Shown one piece after another: positions 51,869 to 62,518 of a stretch of 64,000 bases of DNA (the stretch's first letter is position 1; each line of letters starts with the position of its first letter). A model generated the notes under the pieces. It had not been told where the DNA came from. It ran no database searches and saw only the letters and a list, made by a program, of their open reading frames with translations. The DNA is from Pyropia yezoensis (taxonomy: Eukaryota; Rhodophyta; Bangiophyceae; Bangiales; Bangiaceae): assembly GCA_009829735.1 (NCBI GenBank), contig CM020620.1:27622951-27686950 (forward strand). Reading direction: 5' to 3'. The position numbers and the translations under genes were made by a program.

Positions 51869-52928
51869 AGGGGCAACAGGGGTGTGTCTGGGGCAAGAGG
51901 GGGTGTGGGGGGGAGCTGGGTGGGGGAGTGGGGGTAGGGGGGTAAGGGCAAAGGGGCGCGGCGGCCGCGCCACCGTCGTCTCGGGCGCGGCGACGGCGCG
52001 GCAACCGCTGCCGTGTGTGTGCCAGGCGCGGTGTGGTTTGGATGCCGGAGACAGCGACAGGAAGTCAAGGCGCGCGGAAGACGGCCGTCCTCCGTACGGG
52101 TGGGGTCGCCGCGACTCTGGATTGTGCAGCCAATCGCGCGCTTGGATCACATGTATGTACTGTACTGTACAGTACATACGTCTCCCTGCAATGCATGCAC
52201 GGGCGCGCACCCCCGGGGGCCCCTCCCCAGAGCACGTTCGCCGGTCTCTTCCCGACGGTGCCACACCTGCTTATGTCATATGTACCCTCCTCTGGGGGCG
52301 TGTCTGTGTTCCCGCAGGATAAGATCGACGCGACGCATCAGGCGGTGGGACGGTGGAGTGTGTCCCTTGGCCAGAACAAATCCTAGCGCCACCCCCACTC
52401 ATGGTGGCCACCTAAACATGGTGGCCACCAAAATCCACCAGACCTGCGGCCCACGGCGCGACGGTCGGGCACTCACGATGGAAGAAAAACCAGAAAGGGC
52501 GGGGAAGACAGCGTCCCCCACCCCTTGGGAGTCGCCCCATTACCCCACTACATCCCCAAGACCGCAGCGGGGGCCCCCAGGAGGGGTGCACCACGCGGGT
52601 TACACCCACCCGCCGCTCATGCACACGCTCGCGGCGGTGGCAAGGCGAGGGGTGCCCCATACGCCCAAGCCCCCACCCTCGAACTCGCTCAGAGTCGGGG
52701 ACGACCCCCGCCTACTACGCCCCACGGCCCCCATCCACGCGAATGGTGGGCACAGGGGCCTCGCCCCGTTCACCACACGTCCCCCCATCCCCACCCGACA
52801 AAACCGCACCGACGCACATGCGCCAGCGTAGCCCGTCATCCGCCCGCTCTCACCCCACACAACCCCAAATTGTCACGCTCGCCATGCCCCCACTCGCCCC
52901 CCTGCGCCACCGCAACTAGTGGAGCCGC
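51869..52928. promoter_or_regulatory. Atp10-like promoter region and 3' flank of the linker gene
   Basis: CCAATCGC at 52130-52137 lies about 260 bp upstream of the Atp10-like start. A perfect 27-nt palindrome at 52152-52178 (arms GTATGTACTGTAC and GTACAGTACATAC around one T) is next to it. The tandem ATGGTGGCCACC / ATGGTGGCCACC lies at about 52400-52428. No gene seen. Confidence 0.45.
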
Positions 52929-53783
52929 TCAGTTGAACACAACGCCCCCTGGGATCTTGGTGCCCACCCGCACCGGCGCCCGCGGGTTGCGCTGTGTGCT
53001 GCTCCAGTGACTGCCAATGACGAAACCCGTCCCCCGCTCCGTCCCCGCCGGGAGACCCTTGGAGATGGACAGCCAGTTGGGGCTGCTGCCGCCCGCGACG
53101 GCCCCCGCCAGGCGGTCGACACCCCCCGCCACCTTGTCCGAGGACGACGGCGCGCCGCGGAGGACGAGCATGCGGTTAAACTCCTCGTTGGTCGGGTAGG
53201 CGCCACGGAAGATGCAGTAAGGCACCGTCGAGTCGCCAAACGAATCAATGTACTCGTCGCTCTCGACGCACCAGTCCACCACCGCGGCGACACCACCGCC
53301 AGTGTGGTAGGCGGCCATCGCAGATGCCCACTCGGCACGGTCCCGGGGGCCACGTCCGAGGAAGTGCTTAAATGCGAGCTCGGTAAAGCGCACCAGCGAG
53401 CCACTCTCAAAGAAGCGGCTCGTGTGGGCAGCCGACACGCCCACGGCGCGCACAAAAGCGCGGACGTCACGGGTGATAACAAACGCAGATTCGGCGGCGG
53501 CGAGCTCCGCCCTTTCGCTCTCCATGAGGTGCGCGTTGCCAAGTACCTGCTTGTACACGGCGGAGATAACATCGGCAACCGACGCCTCGGGCAGCGACAC
53601 CGGGGCGGTGGTGAGGATGTTCTGGATGGAAGAAAAGGCCATGGTCACGGGAGCGGCCGGCGCGGCGGCCCGCGAGGCCACAGGGGTCGTCACCGCTGCG
53701 CCGCGGGCGGCAGTGCACACCGCCGGCCGCCCGCCGGCAAGCAGGGACGAGGCGCCCAGCGGGGCGGCCGCAACAAACGCCAT
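52929..53783 (-). CDS. Phycobilisome linker polypeptide, nucleus-encoded
   Basis: 284 residues. The N-terminal about 47 residues are Ala/Arg/Ser/Thr-rich up to PAAPVTMAFSS, a typical red-algal plastid leader; mature protein about 237 residues. The PBS-linker domain (about 63-200) runs from DVISAVYKQVLGNAHLMESE through SRFFESGSLVRFTELAFKHFLGR to EYIDSFGDSTVPYCIFRGAYPT. The last about 70 residues resemble the tail that rod or rod-core linkers use for docking. It organises phycobiliprotein hexamers in the plastid antenna. Strongest single pointer to a red alga. Rod versus rod-core type not decided. Single exon. Confidence 0.92.
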   Translation of the reverse strand: MAFVAAAPLGASSLLAGGRPAVCTAARGAAVTTPVASRAAAPAAPVTMAFSSIQNILTTAPVSLPEASVADVISAVYKQVLGNAHLMESERAELAAAESAFVITRDVRAFVRAVGVSAAHTSRFFESGSLVRFTELAFKHFLGRGPRDRAEWASAMAAYHTGGGVAAVVDWCVESDEYIDSFGDSTVPYCIFRGAYPTNEEFNRMLVLRGAPSSSDKVAGGVDRLAGAVAGGSSPNWLSISKGLPAGTERGTGFVIGSHWSSTQRNPRAPVRVGTKIPGGVVFN

Positions 53784-54494
53784 GCCGTCCGTGGGGTGGG
53801 GGAGGAGAAGGGATGAGGTGCAAAGAGGCCGGGCGTACTAGCAGAGCGTGCACGTACGAGACCAAAGCGTGTGGGAAGGGGGAGCAAGACAGCGGCAGCG
53901 GATGTGGGGACGATGGCAAGCGCGGTGGGTGGTCGGGCGTGGGGCTGGCGGCACAACCGGGAGGCGGGACGCTGGGCGGCGGGACGGCGCCCGGTGATGG
54001 TGGCGCGGCGAGAGGGGGCGGGACGAGCGCCACGGGCGGTGCGGGCGCGCACGGCCCATTGGGCGCTGGTCCGCCAGGGGCGCCCTCATTGGCCCCCTCG
54101 TTGGCAGGCGGCGCCTCGATGCGGTCGGCTGGCCACACGAGGCAGATCGGCGGCGGAGGGGGCCGTGAGCTCGACGCCCGAGCCCCCGCGTCCCCACGAG
54201 AGTGGCGGCGAGATGCCATCTTCTGGCGGTTGGAATGCAAAAAGTACGAAAATATCCCTTTCTAAGACAAAGAAACAACATGAATACTTGATACTTGAAG
54301 GTACTTGAGAGAACGAAGCCACGTGTCCGTCGCCAATTGTGGGAGCCCCAACCGCCACAAGCGGATCACGCCCGTCTGGTCGCCCGTCTTCCGCACGACG
54401 TCGACTTGTTCCCCCGCCGCGTGCTCCTCACGAACCAGGGACGCTCTACCTTTGGCTTCCCGTATCCCCTCCCCCCATCCCCTTTCCTGCCACG
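53784..54494. promoter_or_regulatory. Divergent promoter region, linker / KTI12
   Basis: 711 bp between divergent starts. An AT-rich stretch lies at 54235-54300, with a short ATACTTGA-AGGTACTTGA duplication at about 54288-54308. No gene seen. Confidence 0.4.
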
Positions 54495-56009
54495 ATGCCC
54501 CTGCTCCTTATCGTCGGCCCCCCGCAGTCTGGAAGATCCACCACCGCCCGCGCGCTGGCGGCGGCGCTCCCCTCCCCCACACTGGTCGTTGCGCCCGCCG
54601 ATGCGCTGGCTGGTCTGCACACCCCCGCCGCCGCCGGCACCGCCGCCGCCGCCCTCGCCGCCGCCGCCCCTGCCGCCGCTGCTGCTGCCGCCGCGGCTCG
54701 CGCGTCGGTGCGGGAGCACGTGGAGCGGCACCTTTCCGCGACCACCACGGTCATTGTCGACGGCGGGACGGCCATCAAGGGCTTCCGCTACGAGCTGTGG
54801 TGCCTCGCCCGCGCCGCCCGCACCCCGTGCGCGGTGGTGCTGACGGGGGGGGGGGAGGGGGGGGGGCTCCCCGACGCCCACGGCGTGCCCCTCGAGGTAC
54901 CAGAAGCGCACCGCCATCGGTGGGAGCGGCCCCTCTTCCTTGCCCCCCTGCCCCCACCGGCGGCGGCGGCGGCGGCAGCGACGGCGGCAGCGACGGCGGC
55001 AGCGTCCCCTGGGGGCGGGGTGGCAGCCAGCGGCGACAATAGTGGCGGCGGTGGCGGCGGCGTCGGCGGCGCCCTCCCCACGTGGACAGCCACGACGGCC
55101 ACGGGCGCGGCGAGCCACCCCACCCCCGGTAGTGCGGGCTGGGGCGCCGAGTCCCCCCCCCTCCCCCCCCCCCCCGCCACCCTGGACGTCCCCGCCATTG
55201 CCGCCGCCCTCTGCGGGGCGGCGTCGGCGCCGCTGGCGGCGGCAACCAGCACCGCACCGCGGGCGCCCGTCGGCGGCAACACCCTCGCGGCCGTCGACGC
55301 GGCGTGCCGGGCCGTGGAGGCGGCGCTGCTGGCGGCGGGGGAGGACGCGGCAGCGGCGGCTTGCGGTGGCGGTGGCGGCGGCGGGGGGGGGCTGGGCGGG
55401 GGGGGGGGCGTCGCCGGCGTGCCCGCCGGGCAGCCCAACACGGTGGGGGTGGTCGTCGGCCGGGCCGTCACGGCGGGGGACCTCCGGCGCATCCGCAAGG
55501 CGTACGTGCGGCTCGCCGGCGCTGGCGGGGCGGGCGGCCTGGACCGGGGGGGCGAGGGGGGGGGGGTGGACGCAGAGGCGGCGCGGTACGTGGCGCACCT
55601 CAACGTGGTGCTCCGGGGGGGTGAGGTGGGGGTGGGCGGTGGGGCGGGGGGCGCGGGGGGGGGCTCTGGGAGTGGAGGCCCTCCACTGGGGGGGCGGCGG
55701 CGGTGGGTAGGGGGGCCTCGGGCTATCGCGGGCCACCTCCCTGCCCCTGCCCCGCTGCGGTTTTTTTTGGGGGGGGGGGGGCGTGACACAGCCTGGTACT
55801 GTCCTCCTTTGACAGCTCCACCCTCATCGACGCGTCTGGTGCTGTGTCGCTGTCGCCCGTGGGGCCACCGGCCGCCGCTCCGTGCGGCCTCCCCCTACCA
55901 CCGGAAAGGAAGGGGCCCGAGAAGGCGGGCCGTGGCCAACGCCGTGGGATTGGCGGCTCCTGCACTCCTTTTGGCGGTCGCACTGCCCCCGTTTTTGACC
56001 GTCGTGTGA
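54495..56009 (+). CDS. KTI12-like Elongator-associated ATPase (3' end uncertain)
   Basis: From ATG 54495 the frame starts MPLLLIVGPPQSGRSTTAR, a P-loop. It then has VERHLS and VIVDGGTAIKGFRYELWCLAR, the KTI12 signature block, and near residue 320-375 the closing helices VTAGDLRRIRKAYVRL and YVAHLNVVLR. KTI12 binds tRNA and activates Elongator for wobble-uridine modification. Ala/Gly inserts lengthen it. Past residue 375 the frame is Gly/Arg-rich and unlike the family. The true end is probably at about 55620: either a stop reached by one extra G in the G-run, or splicing from GTGAGG at 55621 to the AG at 56034, which keeps a frame open to 56426. Confidence 0.75.
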   Translation: MPLLLIVGPPQSGRSTTARALAAALPSPTLVVAPADALAGLHTPAAAGTAAAALAAAAPAAAAAAAAARASVREHVERHLSATTTVIVDGGTAIKGFRYELWCLARAARTPCAVVLTGGGEGGGLPDAHGVPLEVPEAHRHRWERPLFLAPLPPPAAAAAAATAAATAAASPGGGVAASGDNSGGGGGGVGGALPTWTATTATGAASHPTPGSAGWGAESPPLPPPPATLDVPAIAAALCGAASAPLAAATSTAPRAPVGGNTLAAVDAACRAVEAALLAAGEDAAAAACGGGGGGGGGLGGGGGVAGVPAGQPNTVGVVVGRAVTAGDLRRIRKAYVRLAGAGGAGGLDRGGEGGGVDAEAARYVAHLNVVLRGGEVGVGGGAGGAGGGSGSGGPPLGGRRRWVGGPRAIAGHLPAPAPLRFFLGGGGRDTAWYCPPLTAPPSSTRLVLCRCRPWGHRPPLRAASPYHRKGRGPRRRAVANAVGLAAPALLLAVALPPFLTVV

Positions 56010-57686
56010 CACTGGTGTGCTGCGCTACCCCCAGGTGTAGCCCTCACCGTGCAAGTGGCCGGCGGCAGTGGCGGTGGTGGTGGCGGCTGGGCAGCCGAGA
56101 CTGGGCGCGGCGGTCGAGGCGGGGAAAGTCGCTGGCGCGGCGGCGGCAGCGGGGGGATGCTCGCCGCGGTGGTGCGGGAGGGGGTGGCCGCGGCGGTGCG
56201 GCGGGAGGAGTGGGACGCCGCCGTCTTGACGGCGCTGTATCCGCTGGCAGGTCAAATGGGGGGGGGGGGGGGGGGGAGGGGGGGGGGGAAGAGGGGAGAG
56301 CGCACCCCCGCCGCCGCTGACGCGGCCGTGGCGGCGGCAGCAGCAGCGGCGGCGGCGGCGGCGGGAGGGGCGGGCCGCTCGCAGCGGCCGACGGGGAGAA
56401 GCCGTTGTGGCGGACCACGCGCCTGAGGTGGCACCATGCAGCGGGTGCGTGGCGGTACCGCCGCCGGCGGTACCCAGAGTTTCTGCTCGTGGCGGTAGCG
56501 GCGACGCCCGCCCAATGGGCGTTGCCGCGCTGCCGCCGCGCTGCCGTCGCTTCCGCCGCCGCTACCGTCACCCTCTGCTCCAGCCACCGCCGCCGCCGCC
56601 GTAGTCACCTCCACCGCCGCCGCAGTCACCACCACCGCCGCCGCAGTCACCACCACCGCCGCCGTCAGAAGCTCCGTTCCCGTCACCACCGCCGCCGCCC
56701 GGGCCACTCCTCCGTGTGGGAGCAGAGGGGCGTTATTAGGGGGGAGGGGATTGCCGTCGGCGCACGGCACTGGCCACGGCCAGCGCCAATGCTATTGCGT
56801 TTGCCCCTACCTGGGCGGAGTCTCTTCCGCTCCCCGCGGTGCGGCGGCGGCGGCGGCGGCGGCGGCGTCACCTCCAGCCTCCTCCAGTCGACAGCCGCCC
56901 CGTCCTCTGCCCGTTGGTCCTCCCCCCGTACCCCGTGGTCTTCTCACCCCCCCCCTGCCCCCCGTCCAAAGGCGGCGATCAGAGGCCCCATAGACGCACA
57001 CAACGCCAGCACAAACCCCTGCCCCCCCCCTCCGCCCTCCTCTCTCTACTGGCGGCTGCCCTGCACCATAGACTCCACACCCACACACCACCCACATGGG
57101 AAAGCTCGGGGGAGGGCTACCGCCGCGGTCACCGAGCGCGCGACGCGGGAAGGGCGGCGCCCGGCGGTGGCGGCCACGCCCCTCCCCCACCCCCTCGCCC
57201 CGACGGTCGTCCCCCCCAACTCCTGTGGCAGGAACCCAGGCAACGGCGCTTCCGAGACAGGTGAGGTGAGGCTGACAGGGGGGGGTACGTGGCGGGGCGA
57301 TCGGCCGCGCCGCCGCAGCTACTGGAGCAGAGGCGCTGCCCCTGCGGGCCACCGCGCCAGCCGAGAGGCGGGGGGGGACGCCCTGCCGCTGCCCTCCCCA
57401 CGCGTGGCGGGTACCGCCCCCCCCCCCCGCGCCACCCGCCCATTGCCACGGCTGACGGTGGCAGCGATGGCGGCCGGCGTCGTCCACCGGCAGCGGTGGC
57501 GTGGCTGCGGGTTCCCCTTGGTCGACGTCGCCGGTGGGAGGGTGCAGTACGAGCCACCGCCGTTGGCGCCACCGCCGTCCCCACCCCATCCGCTGGGCCT
57601 GCCGTCTGGGTGCGGGCCCCCTGCTCGTGTCGTCAACTTCCAACGTCACAGTCCCCGCACCGCACGCAGCCGCCGCCGCAGCCACC

Positions 57687-57733
<47 letters not shown>

Positions 57734-57902
57734 TGTCCCTCCTGCCGCCGCCGCCGCTCCTGCTGCGGCTGCCGCCGCCGCCTCCGCCCTCCCTGTACGG
57801 GCGGCTACAGCAGGCATGTGGTCGACAGGCGCCATCGGCATGGCGTTCCCCTTCCTCCAGTGTGCCTGGCCCCAAAAGACGGCCCCATTCCCTTTTTACT
57901 CC
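56010..57902. other. GC-rich low-complexity region
   Basis: Trinucleotide CCG tracts (57650-57740) and an 18-21-bp minisatellite of GTCACCACCACCGCCGCCGCA type (56600-56670). One frame at 56035-56426 encodes LAAVVREGVAAAVRREEWDAA, which looks mildly protein-like and may belong to a KTI12 downstream exon. All long frames here are otherwise repeat-derived. Confidence 0.4.
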
Positions 57903-58613
57903 CTACACCTTGCCCTTGAGCAGCTCTCGCACAATGCCCACCGCGCTGACCCGCACCATCCCCCACAGCCCCACCCAGTCGAGCGTACTCCACAGCCCGT
58001 CGGCCGCCCCAAACGGCAGCATCGACACGATGTTCCCCCGCGCGTACTCGAGCGCCCACCCCCCCGGCGACAGGGCATACACCTTGGCATCCCCCCGCGC
58101 CAGGTGGTGCATATCGCCCGGCCGGTACACCTCTGCCTCCCAGGCGCCCGGCCGGAAGGCGGTCTGTTCCCCCGCCAGGATGGTAAAGTAGTCATCCGCG
58201 GCAAAGCGGCCGGTAAAGCCCGTCGTGCCGAGGGGCGTCCCAAACAAGATGACGTACTCGGAGAGGGAGCAGTGGAGGACGAGCATGGCGCCAATCGCGC
58301 CGCCCGCCGCGTTGAGCACCCACGGCGGGGAGGGGAGGATGTGGTCCCCGTACGCCGACCGCAGGCGGCGGACGAGCACGTTAGCAACGGCGGGCATATC
58401 CGCCGCGCTGGTGGTGTTGGTGGGGGAGGAGGCGGCGACCTCGGCCAGCGACGCAACCGCCACCGCCTGCATCGCGGCGGGGGTGAAGAGGAACTGGGAG
58501 GGGTGGCCGACGCCGAGCGCGAGCGCCAGGCCAATGGCCAGCGCCGCGGCAGCCAGGGCGGTGGCCACCCGCAGGCGGGGGGGGGCGGGGGGGGGGTGGG
58601 AAGTGCGGGACAT
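57903..58613 (-). CDS. ERG2/sigma-1 receptor-type sterol C8 isomerase
   Basis: 236 residues from the Met at 58613; the frame is open to 58736 but the domain start and N-terminal membrane anchor (VATALAAAALAIGLALALGV, about 13-33) fit this start. Conserved blocks: HPSQFLFTPAAM, WVLNAAGGAIGAMLVLHCSLSEYVILFGT-type core, GFTGRFAADDYFTILAGEQ, EVYRPGDMHHLARGDAKVY, WALEYARGNIVSMLPFG and LKGK at the end. ERG2 moves the sterol double bond from C8 to C7 in the ER. Land plants use the unrelated HYD1/EBP type for this step. Single exon; divergent from asparagine synthetase. Confidence 0.92.
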   Translation of the reverse strand: MSRTSHPPPAPPRLRVATALAAAALAIGLALALGVGHPSQFLFTPAAMQAVAVASLAEVAASSPTNTTSAADMPAVANVLVRRLRSAYGDHILPSPPWVLNAAGGAIGAMLVLHCSLSEYVILFGTPLGTTGFTGRFAADDYFTILAGEQTAFRPGAWEAEVYRPGDMHHLARGDAKVYALSPGGWALEYARGNIVSMLPFGAADGLWSTLDWVGLWGMVRVSAVGIVRELLKGKV

Positions 58614-60278
58614 ACTGCCGGTAAGGGGGCAAGGAAGAAGGGGAAAGGCGGGGGTATGTGGGGTGGCGCGCGTCGGTCGTGGCCGTTGTGCTTGGCGAAG
58701 GAGGCGGGCGGACGGAGAGGCGGGACATGTTATCATATCATGCGGATCATGATCCGGCCATCAGGTCAAAGGAGGCCAGCCAACCCCCTTCGCTGCCTGG
58801 GTGGAACCAATATTGTGCGTACTTACTGAACTGAGGAGTCGATTGTCACCGATCGAATCGATGTGACGGTCGAAGAGTATCACTGTCAAGGATCCCCAAC
58901 CGTGTGGCCCGACTCGGAGATGATGCATGGGGTGGCCTCGGCGGCCGCCCTCGAACCCTGTCCTCCTCCCCCGGGTTACAGCAATCTGTGACCCACAGCA
59001 GCCGGGGTGGCCCGCCGGAGCGACGGCCCCCTCCACCCCACAGGCGAGGGGGGGCCGGATAGCCCTGCTTTCAGCGAGTTGTGATTGGGGACTGCGGCGG
59101 GTCCCGGCCACCCAGCGCCCGACACGGGGACACGCCGGCTGGCCCAACCCTTCACGTTGACCCGGTTACAGCGACTTGTGATGCGATGCCTCCGCGTGCT
59201 CGCCACCCATTGGCGGTCTCGGTGACGGCCCGCTCCCCTCCCATGGCCACCACCGGCTTGGCCCGAGCTTGGCTCGAGCAACACCCCCGCGGGGAGGGGA
59301 TCGTCCTGTCGCAACAGTCAAAGGATCTCATTGAGCGTTGCCTCCCTCTAGAACAGAGCCGCCGCCCTCTGGCCCGGATGTCAGTAAGGCCCCCATCTCC
59401 CCAACCCCCCCCCCCCCCCCAGGCTACGATCCGTGGCTTTCCCGACCGCCGGCGTCCGGCGCTGCCGCGCTACCGCCGCCGGGGGTCGCGCGGGGCCCAA
59501 CCATGCGAGCTCCATCCGGCCCCCCGCTGCGGGTTGGCCAGGCCAGGCTAGCGAGCGGCTCTCGCCTGGTGGTTCAAGCCACCCCCCCCGACGCCGCTCC
59601 GTCAGACGGCGTGCCCGTCCATATCCCCTCGGTCGGGCTCCCGCGGACGGACGCCCGCTGACGGCCGCGGACGCCAGCTCGCAGGCGTTGGCGGCGGGGG
59701 CGGCGGCGGCGGCCCGGCCGGTGGCGCGGCCGGCACGCAGCGTTCCCCTCCCTCCTCCCCCCCAGCGGGCCACCCGACGGGGATCCCCTTCGCCGCCGCC
59801 GTGGGCGCCGGGGACCACGCAGGAGCAGCATACGCCCCCCCCCCAGGGCGCGTGTGCCCATGGCGCTGGCTGTCTGTGCGGGAGGGGGGGGGGGGTTGGG
59901 GCGGGAAGACCGCGCCGTACTCCCCCCCCCACCACCACCACCCCACTAGACAGCCATCCTCTCCTCTCCCCCCTCCCCCCCACCCCGCGCGCACTCCCGT
60001 CCACGCGCTATATGTGGGTGGCGGCTGGCAAGCAGCGGGAACCCTGTCGCAGCCGAACCGTTGGCGGGTGGACGTGGTGGGCGGCTGGGAAGCAGCACGG
60101 GCCTGGTCGGCGCCGGTCTGCCTTCGGGTCCGCCCTCCCCACCCCCGTGCCGCCGTGCCGCCGCCGCCATCGCCGCCGCCGTCGCCTCCGACCGCCGCCG
60201 AGGTAGGTGGGCCGCGCGCACACCCGCGCATCCCTCCAAGGGCGCTGCCGCTGCCGCCGGCGCCGGCGCCGCGTCACC
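58614..60278. promoter_or_regulatory. Divergent region, ERG2-type / asparagine synthetase
   Basis: 1.67 kb. Contains the motif GTTACAGCRAYYTGTGA at 58976 and 59164 (two similar copies, about 190 bp apart), ATTGG at 59083, and C/G homopolymers. No supported gene. Confidence 0.4.
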
Positions 60279-62518
60279 ATGTGTGGCATCATTGCCATCT
60301 TTGACCGGGAGGGCTCCCCCCTCCTGGCCGAGGCGGCTGTCAAGGAGCTGTCGTCGCGGATGACGAGCCGCGGCCCCGACCACTCGGCGGTGCACTGTCG
60401 GCCAACGTACGCGCTCGGCCACGAGCGGCTGAGCATCATGGACCCGTCGCCGCACGCGCACCAGCCGCTTGTGGGCGCGTCGCTGGGCGTGCCCGCCCTC
60501 GACGGCCTCGCGGCGGTGGTGAATGGGGAGATTTACAACTTTCGGGCGCTGCTGGCGTCGCCTGAGGTCGCCGCTCTCGACGCGCCGCCCGTGACGGGCA
60601 GTGACTCGGAGGTGGTGCTGCATCTGGCCCGCGCGTACGGGCCCGACCCGGCCAACTGGGTGCCCCGCCTGCACGGCATGTTTGCGCTCGTCGTCGTTGA
60701 CGAGACGACGGGCGAGTACGTGGCCGCCCGCGACAGTGTGGGCATCAAGCCCCTGTACATGGGCACCACCGCCGACGGGCGTGTGATGTTTGCGTCCGAG
60801 CTAAAGGCCATCCACGACAACTGTGAGAAGGTGCAGCTGTTTCCGCCAGGCCACTTTTATACCAAGGCCGGTGGGTTTGTCCGGTTCTATGAGCCCCGCT
60901 GGGACACGGATGACATGGGCGGCCTTCCACCTGTCAAGGACGAGGAGGTGCGCGACAGCCTGATTGAGGCGGTCCGCCTGCGCATGATGAGCGACGTGCC
61001 GTACGGGGCGTTGCTGTCGGGCGGGCTGGACAGCTGCATCACGTGCAGGTACGTCGAGGGGAGGGACATGCTCTTCATGGGCTGGTGGGGCGGGGGGTGA
61101 GGGGTTGGGTCGCGGTGAGGGTGGGTCAGTCGGAGGGGAGTGCCAGTGAGAAGGTGGGCTTGCTGTTCTGGCACTTGTGTGGGCAGCCGTGGGAGTGGGC
61201 AGCCGCTGGTGCGGTCACGATATCCAGGACGGCGTGCGGGGGGTGCATCGGGGTTGCCATGTTGCGGGTGCCCCCTGGGCCCCCCCGTCCCCTCCCCTCC
61301 CTCTTCCTGGGGACTCCCATTGACGGCCTTTCCCCGATGGCGTCGCCGCCTGATTCCCCTACCTCCTGTGCCGTGATTTATTCTACGAGGACGCTTCCAG
61401 TGTGATGAAAAAGCTGGCTGAAGAGCAGGGCATCGACTTTCACTCGCCGGGCCTCCCGAAAGGCAAGCTCTTCCACACCTTCACGGTCGGGATGGGCAAC
61501 TCGCCCGACATCATGGCCGCCCGTGCCATGGCGAAGGTCCTGGGCACGGAGCACCACGAGCGTATTTTCACGCCCGAAGAGGCGCTGTCGCTCATTCCCA
61601 CCATTGTGTACCGCTCCGAGACGTACGAGCCGGAGCTGCTGCGGTCGTGCATCCCGAATTACTTTCTGGCGGAGCTCGCTTCGAAGTATGTCAAGATGGT
61701 GCTCACAGGGGAGGGGGCGGACGAGCTCTTTTCTGGCTACCAGTACTTCTTCGACGCCCCGACGGACGATGGCGGCGCGGCGCTGCAAAAGGAAAACCGG
61801 CGCATCTTCAGCCACCTCCACCAGGCCAACCTCCTCCGCGCGGACCGGATGACGATGAGCCACGGGCTGGAGGCGCGCGTCCCGTTTTTGGACACGACCT
61901 TTGTCGACATTGTACGTTTCTGCAGCACCGCTCTCTCTCGGCTGCTTGTCAGCTCCTATTTATGTTGATGCGGGTGTGTTGTCTGGCCTGGTTGGCATTG
62001 CTTGCGGTGGGTGTGGGTAAGAGTCTGACCTGTAGCGGCTCGCCTGGTGTGGTTTGCTTGTCTCTGCTCCCTGTGTACGCTTTTGATTACATCAGGCGAT
62101 GCGGATAGACCCTGACCGCAAGGTCATCAAGGACGGGCGGATTGAAAAGCAGATGCTGCGGGACCTCTTTTCCTCTGCCGAGTATGGTCTCCCCAACGCG
62201 TTGCTGTACCGCACCAAGGCGATGCAGTGCGAAGGCGTCGGCTCGAACTGGGTGGAGGTCATCCAGGCGCACTGCGAGGCGCAGGTGAGCGACGAGGAGT
62301 TTGAGGCGGCGCAGTCCAAGACCAACCCGCCCGCCACCAAGGAGGAGTGTTACTACCGCCGTATCTTTGACGCCCACTTCCCTCGGATGGACCACTTTGT
62401 GCACGTGTGGGAGGGGGGTTGCCGATCGGGCGGGGCGACTTGGCAGTCCAAGCGCTACACGCGCGCGGGGCTCATCGACCCCAACAGCGTCAACCACGAG
62501 CTGCAGGCTTCGGTGTGA
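60279..62518 (+). CDS. Asparagine synthetase (glutamine-hydrolysing), three exons
   Basis: Exons 60279-61048, 61401-61911 and 62096-62518 give 567 residues. The initiator Met is followed by the catalytic Cys2 (MCGIIAIFD). The class II glutaminase domain covers about 1-190 (SSRGPD-like SRGPDHSA, GHERLSIMD, VVNGEIYN). The synthetase domain has the PP-loop LLSGGLDS, then SETYEP, LTGEGADELFSGY and GLEARVPFLD. The C-terminal exon carries YRTKAMQCEGVGSNW. It makes Asn from Asp, Gln and ATP. Introns are GT-AG (donors GTACGT in both; acceptors CTTCCAG and CATCAG) and keep the frame. In AsnB-type enzymes the PP-loop residue after Asp-Ser is commonly Ser; here it is Cys. Confidence 0.95.
61049..61400 (+). 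other. Asparagine synthetase intron 1
   Basis: 352 bp, GTACGT...CTTCCAG, phase 2, placed just after the PP-loop. G-rich first half, pyrimidine-rich second half. Confidence 0.85.
61912..62095 (+). other. Asparagine synthetase intron 2
   Basis: 184 bp, GTACGT...CATCAG, phase 0. The conserved F-V-D-I/A-M-R-I-D-P stretch spans the junction. Confidence 0.85.

Noticed and set aside
53007..53816. Plus-strand Arg/His-rich frame of 269 residues
   Set aside because: Shadow of the phycobilisome linker gene on the other strand.
56405..57919. Arg/His/Pro-rich frame of 504 residues
   Set aside because: Driven by CCG and CAC repeats; overlaps equally long frames in all other phases and runs into the antisense of the ERG2-type gene.
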